Assembly (NCBI RefSeq): GCF_028994775.1
Contig: NZ_JAJQMN010000002.1
Location: 434,001-498,000, forward strand
DNA length: 64,000 bases
Direction: 5' to 3'
DNA from: Promicromonospora iranensis
GTDB taxonomy: Bacteria > Actinomycetota > Actinomycetes > Actinomycetales > Cellulomonadaceae
Part shown: positions 33,738-44,832 of the stretch, one piece after another
Layout: each line of letters begins with the position of its first letter
Numbering within the stretch: the stretch's first letter is position 1
The notes under the pieces: model-generated
The model's input: the letters and a program-made list of their open reading frames with translations, nothing else
Told to the model about the DNA's origin: nothing
Database searches by the model: none
Translations under genes and position numbers: made by a program

Positions 33738-35252
33738 GTGACCGACGACGAGAAGACCAGCCAGACCGACATCGCGACGAGCACGGCGGGAGCGCCCAAG
33801 AAGGCCGAACCCACCGACGACCTCGTCACCACGGCGCACACGCTGCACACCCCGCAGGGCGACCTGTCCTACACCGCGACGACCGGCCGGATCGTGCTGC
33901 GCCAGGAGGTCCTCACCGACGACAAGTACGACGGCCGCAAGCCCAAGGCCGAGGTCTCGATCACGTACTACACGCTTGATCCTTCGACGGGTCCTGAGGG
34001 GCAGGACACGGACGTGACGCGGCGGCCGGTGACGTTCGCGTTCAACGGTGGCCCCGGCTCGTCGTCGGTGTGGCTGCACCTGGGCCTGCTCGGGCCCCGC
34101 CGGGTCGACTCGGGCGATGTCGGCAACCTGACCGCGCCGCCGTACGGGCTGGTCGACAACCTGGAGACGCTGCTGCACGTCTCCGACCTCGTGTTCATCG
34201 ACCCCGTCTCCACGGGCTTCTCACGCGCCACCGAGGGCGAGCAGGCCAAGCCGTTCCACGGGTTCACGGGCGACCTCGAGTCCGTCGGCGAGATCATCCG
34301 GCTGTGGACGAGCCGCAACGACCGGTGGATGAGCCCCAAGTTCCTGATCGGCGAGTCCTACGGTGGCACCCGCGGCGCAGCCCTCGCCGAGTACCTGCAG
34401 CAGCGCTTCGGGATGTTCTTCAACGGCGTCATGCTCGTCGCTCCGGCGCTGAACCTGGAGGCGCTGTTCGACGGCGAGCACTCCAACCTGCCGCACCCGC
34501 TGTTCCTCCCCCTCTACGCCGCGACGGCGCAGTACCACGGCCTGCTCGGCGACCGCACGCTGGACGACGTCGTCGCCGAGGCCAGGGACTGGGCTGAGAC
34601 CTACGCCTCGATCCTCGCCCGCGGGGCCCGCGTGCCCGACGACGAGCGCGCCGCCGCCGTCACGAAGATCGCGTCCCTGACCGGCCTCAGCGAGGACTAC
34701 GTCGACCGCGCCAACCTGCGGCTCGAGCACACCCGCGTCTATGCGGAGCTGCTGCGCTCGCGCCGTCTCGTGACCGGCCGCCTCGACACCCGGTTCACCG
34801 GGCCCGCCGACCACTACATCCACGAGCAGATGCCGTACGACCCGTTCATGACCGCCACCTCCGGGCCGTACACCGCTGCCCTGCACCACTACCTGCGCGG
34901 CGAGCTCGAGTACGAGCACGACGCGATCTACGAGGTGCTGTCCCGCCAGGTGCACCCCTGGTCGTACAAGGAGTTCGAGGGCCAGGCGGTCGACGTCGCC
35001 GACAAGCTCGCGACGGCGATGATCATCAACCCGCACCTGCAGGTGCACATCGCCATGGGCCGGTACGACGGCGGTGTGCCCGTCGAGGCGATCGAGTACA
35101 GCCTCGACCAGATGGCGATCCCGGCTTCCTACCGCGACCGCATCGAGACCCGGGTGTACCCGGCGGGCCACATGATGTACGTCCACCCGGAGTCCCGCGT
35201 GGCGCAGGCAGCGGATCTCGCGGACTTCGTCCGCCGCGCGTCGAACCGCTGA
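33738..35252 (+). CDS. Serine carboxypeptidase, family S10
   Basis: A 504-residue alpha/beta-hydrolase peptidase that would remove C-terminal residues from peptides. FAFNGGPGSSSVWLHLG forms the oxyanion region, FIDPVSTGFSRA follows, the nucleophile is S207 in GESYGG, the Asp is D444 in GRYDGG and the His is H478 in YPAGHMMY. All three catalytic residues and their contexts match family S10. No signal peptide is visible after the GTG start, so the enzyme seems cytosolic, unlike eukaryotic homologues. It is divergent from the ABC operon and is followed by a 62-bp palindrome. Confidence 0.92.
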   Translation: MTDDEKTSQTDIATSTAGAPKKAEPTDDLVTTAHTLHTPQGDLSYTATTGRIVLRQEVLTDDKYDGRKPKAEVSITYYTLDPSTGPEGQDTDVTRRPVTFAFNGGPGSSSVWLHLGLLGPRRVDSGDVGNLTAPPYGLVDNLETLLHVSDLVFIDPVSTGFSRATEGEQAKPFHGFTGDLESVGEIIRLWTSRNDRWMSPKFLIGESYGGTRGAALAEYLQQRFGMFFNGVMLVAPALNLEALFDGEHSNLPHPLFLPLYAATAQYHGLLGDRTLDDVVAEARDWAETYASILARGARVPDDERAAAVTKIASLTGLSEDYVDRANLRLEHTRVYAELLRSRRLVTGRLDTRFTGPADHYIHEQMPYDPFMTATSGPYTAALHHYLRGELEYEHDAIYEVLSRQVHPWSYKEFEGQAVDVADKLATAMIINPHLQVHIAMGRYDGGVPVEAIEYSLDQMAIPASYRDRIETRVYPAGHMMYVHPESRVAQAADLADFVRRASNR

Positions 35253-35257
35253 CCGAT

Positions 35258-35319
35258 GGTCGGCAGGACGTCAGGTGATCGGCACCTCGAGCTGCCGATC
35301 ACCTGACGTTCTGCCGACC
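35258..35319. repeat. 62-bp palindrome, family copy A
   Basis: Arms at 35258-35284 and 35293-35319 pair at 26 of 27 positions around the 8-base spacer CCTCGAGC. The left arm begins GGTCGGCAGGACGTCAGGTG. It starts 5 bp after the carboxypeptidase stop. A diverged copy with the same 27-8-27 layout is at 46096-46157. Confidence 0.95.
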
Positions 35320-35359
35320 GGCTGCCGTACTGCCAGGAGCAGCAGGTAAGTTTCCCGGC

Positions 35360-36157
35360 GTGAGCGTCAGCCAGCAGCCAGTCTCCAACCGTCGCGTCGC
35401 TGCCGAGGTGTGGATAGTGCTCGGGCTCAGCCTGGGCCAGTCCGCGGTGTACGCCCTCGTCAACATCGCGGCTCGCCTCACCGCAGAGACCCCCCTCGGG
35501 GAGCAGACCGCCACGCTCAACGCGAGCCAGTCCGAGCGCCCGTACCTCGATCTGGTCTACCAGCTGCTGAGCATCGGGTTCGCGCTGGTCCCGGTGGCCC
35601 TGGCCCTCTACCTGCTCAGCGAGCACGGCCGCAGCGCCGTCCGCAGCCTGGGCCTGGACCGGTCCCGCCCCGGTCGGGACCTCGGCTGGGGTGTCGCCCT
35701 GGCTGCCGCCATCGGCATCCCGGGGCTGGCGTTCTATGCCCTCGGCCGCGCGCTGGGCATCACCGTCGAGGTGCAGGCCAGCGCGCTGGACACCCACTGG
35801 TGGACGGTGCCGGTGCTGCTGCTGAGCGCGTTCCAGAACGGGCTGCTCGAAGAGGTGATCGCCGTCGGCTACCTCTACGAGCGCACGCGGGAGCTCGGCT
35901 GGAACCGGGTGAAGTTCATCGTCGCCAGCTCGCTCCTGCGCGGTTCGTACCACCTGTACCAGGGCATCGGGCCGTTCCTCGGGAACGTGGTGATGGGCGT
36001 CGTCTTCTCGTGGTTCTACACCTCGCCGAGGTTCCAGCCCGACGGTCGGCGCCGCGTCATGCCGCTGGTCGTCGCCCATACCCTGCTCGACGTCGTGGCA
36101 TTCGTCGGCTACGCCCTCGTACCCGCCGAGTGGCGCGAGGCCCTGGGGATCCGGTGA
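35360..36157 (+). CDS. CPBP (CAAX/Abi) family intramembrane metalloprotease
   Basis: A 265-residue membrane protein with six to seven hydrophobic segments. The family motifs are present: motif 1 EEVIAVGYLYER near residue 163 (the EExxxR-type glutamates), motif 2 RGSYHLYQG with the catalytic-site His, and motif 3 VVAHTLLDVVAF with His and Asp. Members cleave in the membrane or act in bacteriocin self-immunity; the substrate is unknown. The GTG start is set by the short soluble N-terminus before helix 1. It stands alone between the palindrome and a promoter for the next gene. Confidence 0.9.
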   Translation: MSVSQQPVSNRRVAAEVWIVLGLSLGQSAVYALVNIAARLTAETPLGEQTATLNASQSERPYLDLVYQLLSIGFALVPVALALYLLSEHGRSAVRSLGLDRSRPGRDLGWGVALAAAIGIPGLAFYALGRALGITVEVQASALDTHWWTVPVLLLSAFQNGLLEEVIAVGYLYERTRELGWNRVKFIVASSLLRGSYHLYQGIGPFLGNVVMGVVFSWFYTSPRFQPDGRRRVMPLVVAHTLLDVVAFVGYALVPAEWREALGIR

Positions 36158-36228
36158 GCCGGCGCAGGCAGACACCAGAAACATCACGGACCTGACCCGG
36201 ATATAGCGGGTGTCACGCCGGTACCTCC

Positions 36229-36264
36229 GGTCATGCGCGGCCCAACGCCCCTAGAATCCGATTC
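36229..36264 (+). promoter_or_regulatory. -10 element of a probably leaderless transcript
   Basis: TAGAAT (36252-36257) is a good -10 hexamer only seven bases from the ATG at 36265, so the mRNA would begin at or next to the start codon. No convincing -35 is seen 17 bp upstream. Confidence 0.5.
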
Positions 36265-38817
36265 ATGTCCACCTCGCGCACCGGCCGCGCTGACGCCGGT
36301 GCCGACCTGACCGCAGCACCGCACTCAGCACCGGCCGCCTCCGACCTCGTTCGCGTCGTCGACACGCCGGAAGAGCGTGTGCGGCACCCCCGTGCGCTGG
36401 TGTGGATGATCGGGTGCGCGCTCGGCATCGCGGGCGTCATGTTCCTGTCGGTGGCCGCGCACGGCACCACGGCGGGCGTCACCGAGGACGTCCGTAGCTT
36501 CAACGACCTGCTGGCCACGCTCCTGTTCGTCCCGGTCGCGGTGCTGCAGGGCCTGGTCAGCCTGTTCGCCCCGGTCGCCGTGATGATCGAGCTGGGGGTC
36601 CGCCGCCTGGGGCGGCAGATCGTCGAGTCGATCATCGGTGCCGTCCTCGGCCTGCTCCTGGGGGTCCTCACCACCGTCCTGCTGTACCAGTTCGGCTCGG
36701 ACGAGCTCGTACGGGGCATGTCGGTGTGGGAACGCGGGACCGGCTACGTGCTGGCCATCCCGGAGTACGCGGTAGCCGTCACGGCGATGCTCACGGTCGC
36801 CGGGCCGGCCACCCGGCGTCGAACCGTCCGCATCTCGTGGAACCTGATGTTCGCGGCACTGCTGATCGTGCTGATCACCGGACAGGTGTCGCTGCCGGGT
36901 GTGCTCGTCGCCCTGCTGCTCGGCCGGCTCGCCGGCTCGTCGGTGCAGTACGTCTCGGGCACCCGCAGCGAGCGTGCCTACGGGGCGGACCTCGTGGCGG
37001 CCGTGCGACGCGCGGGCTTCGTGCCGACGTCGCTCGCCCGGGTGCACGCCCAGCCGGAGCAGGCCGGCGACGAGGCCACGGCGTCCGCCCAGGCCGCCAG
37101 GAGTGCCGCCCCGGACGCCGCGCCCGCCGACCCGGTGGCGCTCGCCCTGAGCCGCGCGGGCGACCACCGCGTCTACGCCCTCTACTGCCACGACGACGTG
37201 CGCCGCGACGTCGTGGTGCTCGACGGCGACCGCCAGGTCGTCGGGCTCATCACGCGCCTCTGGCGGGCCCTGCGGCTGCGTGGCATCGAAGGGCGGGCCG
37301 CCATCTCGCTCAAGGCCGTCGCCGAGCGCACCGCCCTCCTGTCCTACGCCGCGACCGCCGCCGGGGTCCGCACCCCGCGGCTCCTGGGGATCGGCGAGTT
37401 CGGCGACTCGATAGCGCTCGTCCTGGAGCACGCCTCCGCGGCCCGGTCGCTCCGAGACCTGCCCGACGACGAGGTGCACGACGACGTCCTCGCCGAGGCC
37501 TGGGAACAGCTCGGCCGGGCCCACGGCGCGGGGCTCACGCACCGCGCCCTCACGCAGGACATCGTGCTCACGCACCGGGACCCCGACGGCGGGCCGCACG
37601 TGTGGATCACCGGCTGGGAGCAGGGCGACATCGCGTCGTCGCCGCTGTCGCGGCGACTCGACCTCGTGCAGATGCTCGCGCTCATCGGCCTGCGGGTCGG
37701 CCCACGCCGCGCCGTCGCCTCGGCGGTCCGCGCCCTGCCCGACGCCGACATCGCCGCCATCGGTCCCCTGATCCAGTCGATCGCGCTGCCCCGGACCACC
37801 CGCGAGGAAGTACGCCGCACGAAGGGCCTCCTCGGCGAGCTGCGGGACGCGCTGGTGGAGCGACTGCCCGAGGCCAGCGTCCAGCCGCAGCGCATCTCCC
37901 GGTTCAGCGCCCGCACGGTGCTCACCACGACGCTGATGATCATCGCGGTCGCCGTGATCGTCACCACCATCAACTTCAACGAGATCGCGCAGGCCGTGCG
38001 CGAGGCCAACCCGTGGTGGATCGCGGTGGCGTTCGCCCTCGCCATCATCACCTGGTTCGGCGCAGGCCTCACGCTCGTCGCGTTCTCACCGGCCCGCGTA
38101 CCGATCGCGCGCGCCACGCTCACCGCGGCCGCGGGCTCGTTCGTGGCGTTGGCGGCCCCGGCCGGGATCGGTCCGGCCGCCCTGAACCTGCGGCTGCTGA
38201 CCCAGCGCGGTGTCTCGATGTCGATGGCGGTCGCCACCGTCGCGCTGGTGCAGGTGTCGCAGTTCGTCGTCACGGTGCTGCTGCTCGTGGCCCTGTCGAT
38301 CTTCACCGGGTCCGGCGCGCTCGTGGAGCTGCCGTCACCGGCGGTCCTGATCACGCTGGCGGGCATCGCGCTCGCCGTCGTCGCGACGCTGCTGGTGCCG
38401 CCCGTACGGCGCTGGGGCATGGGGTACATCGGGCCGCGGCTGCGGCAGGTGTGGCCCCGGCTGGCCCAGATGCTGAGCCACCCCGGCCGGCTGGCGCTCG
38501 GCGTGGCGGGCAACCTCGTCATGACGCTCGGTTACATCGTCGCCCTGTGGTGCTGCCTCGCGGCGTTCGGGGAGTCGCTCTCGCTGGTCGACATCGCGCT
38601 CGTCAACCTCGTGGGCAACGCGCTGGGTGCGCTCATCCCGACACCCGGCGGCCTGGGCGGCGTCGAGGGCGCCCTGACAGCCGGTCTGACGGCCGCCGGT
38701 GTACCGGCCACCATCGCGTTCTCCGCGACCATCCTGTACCGCCTGTGCACCTACTGGGGCCGCGTACCGATGGGCTGGGTCGCGATGAAGTACCTGGAGC
38801 GCAAGGGCGACCTCTGA
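36265..38817 (+). CDS. Flippase-like (lysylphosphatidylglycerol synthase TM type) protein fused to a degenerate kinase domain
   Basis: An 850-residue membrane protein. Residues ~45-230 hold five or six helices. Residues ~290-540 resemble a protein-kinase fold, but where HRDLxxxN and DFG are expected the sequence reads HRALTQDIVLTH and ITGWEQGDIA, so key Asp residues are missing. Residues ~550-850 form the MprF/YbhN-type membrane domain (TIGR00374-like), with LAAPAGIGPAALNLRLL and the signature PTPGGLGGVEGALTAGL. The terminal domain is linked to lipid flipping in other proteins. The substrate is unknown. Promoter evidence suggests a leaderless transcript. Confidence 0.88.
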   Translation: MSTSRTGRADAGADLTAAPHSAPAASDLVRVVDTPEERVRHPRALVWMIGCALGIAGVMFLSVAAHGTTAGVTEDVRSFNDLLATLLFVPVAVLQGLVSLFAPVAVMIELGVRRLGRQIVESIIGAVLGLLLGVLTTVLLYQFGSDELVRGMSVWERGTGYVLAIPEYAVAVTAMLTVAGPATRRRTVRISWNLMFAALLIVLITGQVSLPGVLVALLLGRLAGSSVQYVSGTRSERAYGADLVAAVRRAGFVPTSLARVHAQPEQAGDEATASAQAARSAAPDAAPADPVALALSRAGDHRVYALYCHDDVRRDVVVLDGDRQVVGLITRLWRALRLRGIEGRAAISLKAVAERTALLSYAATAAGVRTPRLLGIGEFGDSIALVLEHASAARSLRDLPDDEVHDDVLAEAWEQLGRAHGAGLTHRALTQDIVLTHRDPDGGPHVWITGWEQGDIASSPLSRRLDLVQMLALIGLRVGPRRAVASAVRALPDADIAAIGPLIQSIALPRTTREEVRRTKGLLGELRDALVERLPEASVQPQRISRFSARTVLTTTLMIIAVAVIVTTINFNEIAQAVREANPWWIAVAFALAIITWFGAGLTLVAFSPARVPIARATLTAAAGSFVALAAPAGIGPAALNLRLLTQRGVSMSMAVATVALVQVSQFVVTVLLLVALSIFTGSGALVELPSPAVLITLAGIALAVVATLLVPPVRRWGMGYIGPRLRQVWPRLAQMLSHPGRLALGVAGNLVMTLGYIVALWCCLAAFGESLSLVDIALVNLVGNALGALIPTPGGLGGVEGALTAGLTAAGVPATIAFSATILYRLCTYWGRVPMGWVAMKYLERKGDL

Positions 38818-38860
38818 ACGTCCGCCTGAACGTGCGCCGGCCGCGACCCGCACCGAACGT

Positions 38861-38899
38861 GCGAAGGCCCGACCCCCTGGTGGGGAGCCGGGCCTTCGC
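38861..38899. terminator. Bidirectional terminator between flippase-like gene and HU
   Basis: GCGAAGGCCCG (38861-38871) pairs perfectly with CGGGCCTTCGC (38889-38899). The loop contains ACCCCCTGGTG, also found in the loop of the hairpin at 53925. It lies between convergent stops. Confidence 0.85.
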
Positions 38900-38926
38900 G
38901 TCGCTGTAGAAATCAGCGGCGAAGCG

Positions 38927-39208
38927 TCACTTCGCGACGGCCTTCTTCAGCAGCGAGCCGGCGCTGATCTTGACACCGAAGTTCGCCGGGATCTGGATCT
39001 CCTCGCCGGTGCGCGGGTTACGGCCCGTGCGGGCGGCACGCTCGACGCGCTCTGCCGAGAGGAAGCCCGTCACCTTGACGGCCTCGCCCTTGGCGAGCGA
39101 CTCGATCAGCACCTCCTGGAAGGCGTTGAGCGCGGCCTCGGCCTCGGTCTTGTTGATCTCAGCCTTGGCGGCGATGGCCGAGACGAGCTCGGACTTGTTG
39201 AGCGACAT
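38927..39208 (-). CDS. hupB: HU-family DNA-binding protein
   Basis: A 93-residue histone-like nucleoid protein that bends DNA as a dimer. LNKSELVSAIAAKAEINKTEA is the helical body, and GRNPRTGEEIQIPA is the conserved beta-arm with the intercalating Pro. The long Lys/Ala-rich tail seen in mycobacterial and streptomycete HupB is absent; the protein ends LLKKAVAK. AAGGGA precedes the ATG at 39208, which is preferred to a longer frame. It faces the flippase-like gene across a terminator. Confidence 0.95.
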   Translation of the reverse strand: MSLNKSELVSAIAAKAEINKTEAEAALNAFQEVLIESLAKGEAVKVTGFLSAERVERAARTGRNPRTGEEIQIPANFGVKISAGSLLKKAVAK

Positions 39209-39482
39209 GCGGTTCCCTTCATCGGTCACGTCGTGCGGCGGTACCCGCCCGACGACGAGGCCCCATACTGCCAGCAGATCGGCAGGAATTCGCGGAGAAC
39301 AGGCACTTCCACGGCGAGTCGTGGGTAACTTTCCGCTCTCAGAGGACGCGAACCTGTGTACGAGCCTGTGGACGACGACGGTGGAGGGCCCTCCGAGGCG
39401 ATGTCACCTCGCACTATCCGATGACTTCCGCAACCCATAGCGGTCTACCGTTCTGGTACTGCTTCGCCAATGAGAGGAAATC

Positions 39483-40925
39483 GTGGAGAAACCGCCGTCC
39501 GAGGTCCCAGCCACCGTCGAGGGCGCCGTGAACGGCTCCCAGGACGCTGCGGAACCCGGCGTGCCTGCCCCCGCGGACGTCCCGCACGCACGCCGCAACC
39601 TGGTCGTGCTCGTGTTCAGCAACCTGCTGGCCGGCGTCGGGGTCGCGTCCGGTGCCGCCGTCGGCGCACTGCTCGCCGAGAGCCTGGGTGGCACGTCCAT
39701 GGCCGGCCTGGCACAGGCCGTCGGCGTGCTCGCCGCCGCGGTCGCCTCGATCCCGCTCGCCACGCTCGCGCAGGTCCGCGGACGCCGCTGGGCACTGTCG
39801 CTCGGCTACGCCCTGTCCACGATCGGCGCGCTGCTCATCGTGACAGCGGCGGTGGTCGGACAGCTCGTCGTGCTGCTCGTGGGCCTCACCCTGTACGGCG
39901 TGGCGAACGCGACCAACCTGCAGTCCCGGTACGCGGCCGCCGACAACGTCGGTTCGGGTGCCCGCGCCAGGACCATGTCGGTCGTCCTCTGGTCCACCAC
40001 CGTCGGATCCGTGGTGGGGCCCAACCTCGCGGCACCGGGAGCTGTGGTGGGCAGCGGGCTCGGCGTACCCGCGCTCGGCGGCCCCTACCTCTTCTCGATC
40101 GTCGCCTACCTGCTGGCCGGGCTCGTGCTCGCGGTCCTGTACCGGGACCCCGCGGGCAGCGCGGCGGTCTCGGCCGCGAGCAGTGCCGTCGGCCGGGTGG
40201 GCACGCAGGACGACGGCGGTGCGCGCGCCGAACCCCGGCGGACCGGTGCCCTGGCCGCGCTGCGCTGGGCGTGGGCGCACCCACGGGCCCGGTTCGCCGT
40301 GGTGACCACCGCCGTGGCGCACGGCGTGATGATCATGGTGATGGTGATGACGCCGGTCCACATGCAGCACGGCGGGATGTCGCTGCAGCTGGTCGGCATC
40401 GTGATCAGCCTGCACGTGCTGGGGATGTTCGCGTTCAGCCCGGTGTTCGGGTGGCTGGCCGACCGGTTCGGCCCCCTGCGCGTCGCCGTCGGCGGGATGG
40501 TGCTCCAGGGCGCCGCGGTCGTCCTGGGCTTCACGGCGGCCGCCCTGGTGCCCGAGCCCGGAGCGCACGCCGGTGCGCACGCCGGGCACAGCACCGCCGC
40601 ACCGGTGCTCGACACGGAGGTGCTCACGGCGGTCGCGCTCGTGCTGCTCGGGCTCGGCTGGTCGGCGTGCGTGATCGCGTCGTCGGCAGTCCTGGCTTCC
40701 GTGGCGGAGCCCCACGTCAAGCTGCCCCTGCAAGGTGCGACGGACGCCCTGATGAACTACTTCGGCGCGGGCTCCGCGGCCCTCGCCGGCCCGCTCCTGG
40801 CCTGGGGCGGGTTCCAGGCGGTCAACACGGCGGGCGCCATCCTGCTCGTGCCGGCCGTCGTGACGGTGATCCTGGCGGTCCGGGCGGCGAGGCCGGCCCG
40901 GCCTGCCGGCGACCTGGTGCGTTAG
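39483..40925 (+). CDS. MFS transporter
   Basis: A 480-residue permease with about 12 helices. The first loop between helices 2 and 3 has LATLAQVRGRRWAL, a variant of the MFS GxxxDRxGRR motif, and the second half has FGWLADRFGPLRVAVGG, a better match. A His-rich loop (EPGAHAGAHAGHS) lies near residue 360. The ~35-residue N-terminus is soluble and acidic. The substrate is unknown. AGAGGAAATC precedes the GTG start. The stop overlaps that of the convergent CopC gene by four bases. Confidence 0.88.
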   Translation: MEKPPSEVPATVEGAVNGSQDAAEPGVPAPADVPHARRNLVVLVFSNLLAGVGVASGAAVGALLAESLGGTSMAGLAQAVGVLAAAVASIPLATLAQVRGRRWALSLGYALSTIGALLIVTAAVVGQLVVLLVGLTLYGVANATNLQSRYAAADNVGSGARARTMSVVLWSTTVGSVVGPNLAAPGAVVGSGLGVPALGGPYLFSIVAYLLAGLVLAVLYRDPAGSAAVSAASSAVGRVGTQDDGGARAEPRRTGALAALRWAWAHPRARFAVVTTAVAHGVMIMVMVMTPVHMQHGGMSLQLVGIVISLHVLGMFAFSPVFGWLADRFGPLRVAVGGMVLQGAAVVLGFTAAALVPEPGAHAGAHAGHSTAAPVLDTEVLTAVALVLLGLGWSACVIASSAVLASVAEPHVKLPLQGATDALMNYFGAGSAALAGPLLAWGGFQAVNTAGAILLVPAVVTVILAVRAARPARPAGDLVR

Positions 40926-41671
40926 ACCTTCGGCTTGTCGTCCGGGTTCGCGTTGGGCTTCTCGCCGTCCGGGTCCTCCGGGTCGGACTCGTTGGCCCGG
41001 CGCAGCCGGTCGTTCTCGAGGATCTTGCGTCGCATCATCACCACGACACCCAGCACGACCAGCACCGCGGCGACGAGCCCGCCGGTCACGGCCAGGCCGC
41101 TGACACCGGCGCCGTCGCCGGCACCGGCCAGCTCGGCGGGCGTGGTGGGCTGCTCCGCGCCGTCGGTGGCGGTCGGCTCGGCCTCGGTCGTCGCAGCCTC
41201 GGTCGGCTCGGCCTCCTGCGTGGACATCTCGGGCTCCTCTTCACCCTCGGGGAGCTGGCCCTCCACCGTGTAGGTGAACTCGCCGTCGATCGGGTGCCCG
41301 TCGGAGGAGACTACGTGCCACGCCACGGTGTACTCGCCCGGCGGCACGCCCTCGGCGAGCTGGGCGGTCACCACCTTGTCGTCGACCTGGATGTTCTCGC
41401 TCTCCGCGACGAGGCGGCCGTGGGAGCCGACCAGGGCGACCTCGATGCCCGTGTCGAGAGGCGACGCGCTGAAGGTGAGCGAGATGGTCGCCGGGTGCTC
41501 GTCGAGTGTCGCGCCGTCCTTCGGGTCGGACGACAGGAGCTGGTCGTGAGCGCTCGCCGGACCACCCACCAGGAGCAGTGCGACGAAGGTCAGGATCGCC
41601 GCGAACACGGTGATCACCCGGACGAGGCGACGGTTCCCGGGCCGAGCCAGGGCAACGGAGACAGCAGGCAT
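40922..41671 (-). CDS. copC: CopC-domain protein with C-terminal membrane anchor
   Basis: A 249-residue exported copper protein. The signal peptide ends GGPASA, leaving His as the mature N-terminus (HDQLLSSDPKDGATL), which is the first Cu(II) ligand in CopC. LTFSASPLDTGIEVALVG and GEYTVAWHVVSSDGHPIDGEFTYTV complete the CopC beta-barrel, with the SSDGHP His as another ligand. A Glu/Thr/Pro-rich linker follows, then one membrane helix (LAVTGGLVAAVLVVLGVVVMM) and a charged cytosolic tail. It is remote from the csoR-copA operon and shows no CsoR box upstream. Confidence 0.9.
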   Translation of the reverse strand: MPAVSVALARPGNRRLVRVITVFAAILTFVALLLVGGPASAHDQLLSSDPKDGATLDEHPATISLTFSASPLDTGIEVALVGSHGRLVAESENIQVDDKVVTAQLAEGVPPGEYTVAWHVVSSDGHPIDGEFTYTVEGQLPEGEEEPEMSTQEAEPTEAATTEAEPTATDGAEQPTTPAELAGAGDGAGVSGLAVTGGLVAAVLVVLGVVVMMRRKILENDRLRRANESDPEDPDGEKPNANPDDKPKV

Positions 41672-41695
41672 GGTGGCACCCTACCCGCCCGAGAT

Positions 41696-41718
41696 ACCCG
41701 CCCGAGATGTGGGCGGGT
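41696..41718 (-). terminator. Hairpin between nadE and copC
   Basis: ACCCGCCC (41696-41703) pairs with GGGCGGGT (41711-41718) over a 7-base loop, 55 bp past the nadE stop. The left part is a tandem repeat (acccgcccgagat twice from 41683). No T-tract is seen. Confidence 0.5.
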
Positions 41719-41773
41719 CCGGTCGCGACGAGACGTCCGCTCGAGGCGCAACGATCGCGCCGAGAGCAGAAGA

Positions 41774-43852
<2,079 letters not shown>

Positions 43853-43947
43853 GGGTTCGAGTCTATGGATGCGCGCGAAGGTACGCGGCGCGGGGCATCT
43901 CGACGCCGGCCCGTCCCACGAGCCCTTCCGTTCGCTACGGTCCTCCC

Positions 43948-44379
43948 ATGACTCAGGACCCCGACTGCCTGTTCTGCCGCATCGTGCGCGGTGAGCTGCC
44001 TTCGACCCGGATCGACGAGGACGAGCGCACGCTCACCTTCATGGACATCAACCCAGCCTCCGACGGGCACGCGCTCGTGATCCCGAAGGCACACGCCCGC
44101 GACCTGCACGACATCACTCCCGAGGACCTGGCTGCCTGCTCCGTGACCGCGCAGCGCATCGCGGGCCGGGCCGTTGACCGGCTCGGCGCCGACGGCGTGA
44201 ACCTCCTGAACTGTGCCGGGGAGGCTGCCTGGCAGACGGTCTTCCATTTCCACATCCACGTGGTGCCCCGGTTCCGTGACGACCCGGTGCGTGACGCGCT
44301 CCGCCTTCCGTGGACGCCGACACCGGGCGACCCGGCGCGCATCGCCGCCGCGGCAGACCTTCTGCGCCCGACCACCTGA
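43948..44379 (+). CDS. HIT family protein
   Basis: A 143-residue nucleotide hydrolase or transferase of the histidine-triad superfamily. CLFCRIVRGELPSTRI is the N-terminal Cys-x2-Cys start, FMDINPASDGHALVIPKAHARDLHDI the core, and HFHIHVVPRF near residue 99 the triad with the catalytic His. The family hydrolyses AMP-linked phosphoramidates or similar. The gene starts 95 bp from the divergent nadE start. A second gene (DUF4287) follows 105 bp downstream. Confidence 0.93.
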   Translation: MTQDPDCLFCRIVRGELPSTRIDEDERTLTFMDINPASDGHALVIPKAHARDLHDITPEDLAACSVTAQRIAGRAVDRLGADGVNLLNCAGEAAWQTVFHFHIHVVPRFRDDPVRDALRLPWTPTPGDPARIAAAADLLRPTT

Positions 44380-44484
44380 GCGCGGGCGTCCCACTCGGGG
44401 AACCATCGATGAGTTCCGGCGTCCTCGCCGTCTGACCTCCGAGGACCCGGTACGGTCCGGTGTCCCCATGTGAAAGGAGCACGC

Positions 44485-44781
44485 ATGTCTTTCCAGGCCT
44501 ACCTCGACGCCGTCGAGACCAAGACCGGCCACACCCCGCGTGAGCTCATCAAGCTCGCGGAGGAGCGCGGATTCGACGCTTCCACCAAGGCGGGGCCGAT
44601 CCTCGAGTGGCTCAAGGAGGACTACGGCCTGGGTCGCGGGCACGGCATGGCCATGGTCCACGTGATCACCAAGGGGCCGCAGATCAGCACGAAGCACGTG
44701 GGCACCTCGGGCTCGCACCGCGACGACTCCGACGTCCTCTGGCTCGACGGCAAGGCGACCAACCCGGCGGCGTCCGGCTGA
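44485..44781 (+). CDS. DUF4287 domain protein
   Basis: A 98-residue soluble protein. SFQAYLDAVETKTGHTPRELIKLAEERGF and the segment ILEWLKEDYGLGRGHGMAMVHVI are the hallmarks of DUF4287, a small family of unknown function. GAAAGGAGCACGC precedes the ATG and decides the start over a GTG 15 bases upstream. The C-terminal ~30 residues (HVGTSGSHRDDSDVLWLDGK) are additional to the shortest family members. Confidence 0.85.
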   Translation: MSFQAYLDAVETKTGHTPRELIKLAEERGFDASTKAGPILEWLKEDYGLGRGHGMAMVHVITKGPQISTKHVGTSGSHRDDSDVLWLDGKATNPAASG

Positions 44782-44798
44782 GTGGCCGACCGGGTGTC

Positions 44799-44832
44799 CT
44801 GACACCTCGTTACCTCGGGTAATGATGTACCC
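44799..44832 (+). promoter_or_regulatory. Candidate promoter and operator of the amidohydrolase gene
   Basis: TTACC-TCG-GGTAA (44810-44822) is a perfect inverted repeat just upstream of a TAATGAT -10-like sequence and within 11 bp of the ATG. A CTGACA at 44799 is a fair -35. The short distance suggests a leaderless transcript controlled by a repressor at the repeat. Confidence 0.35.
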
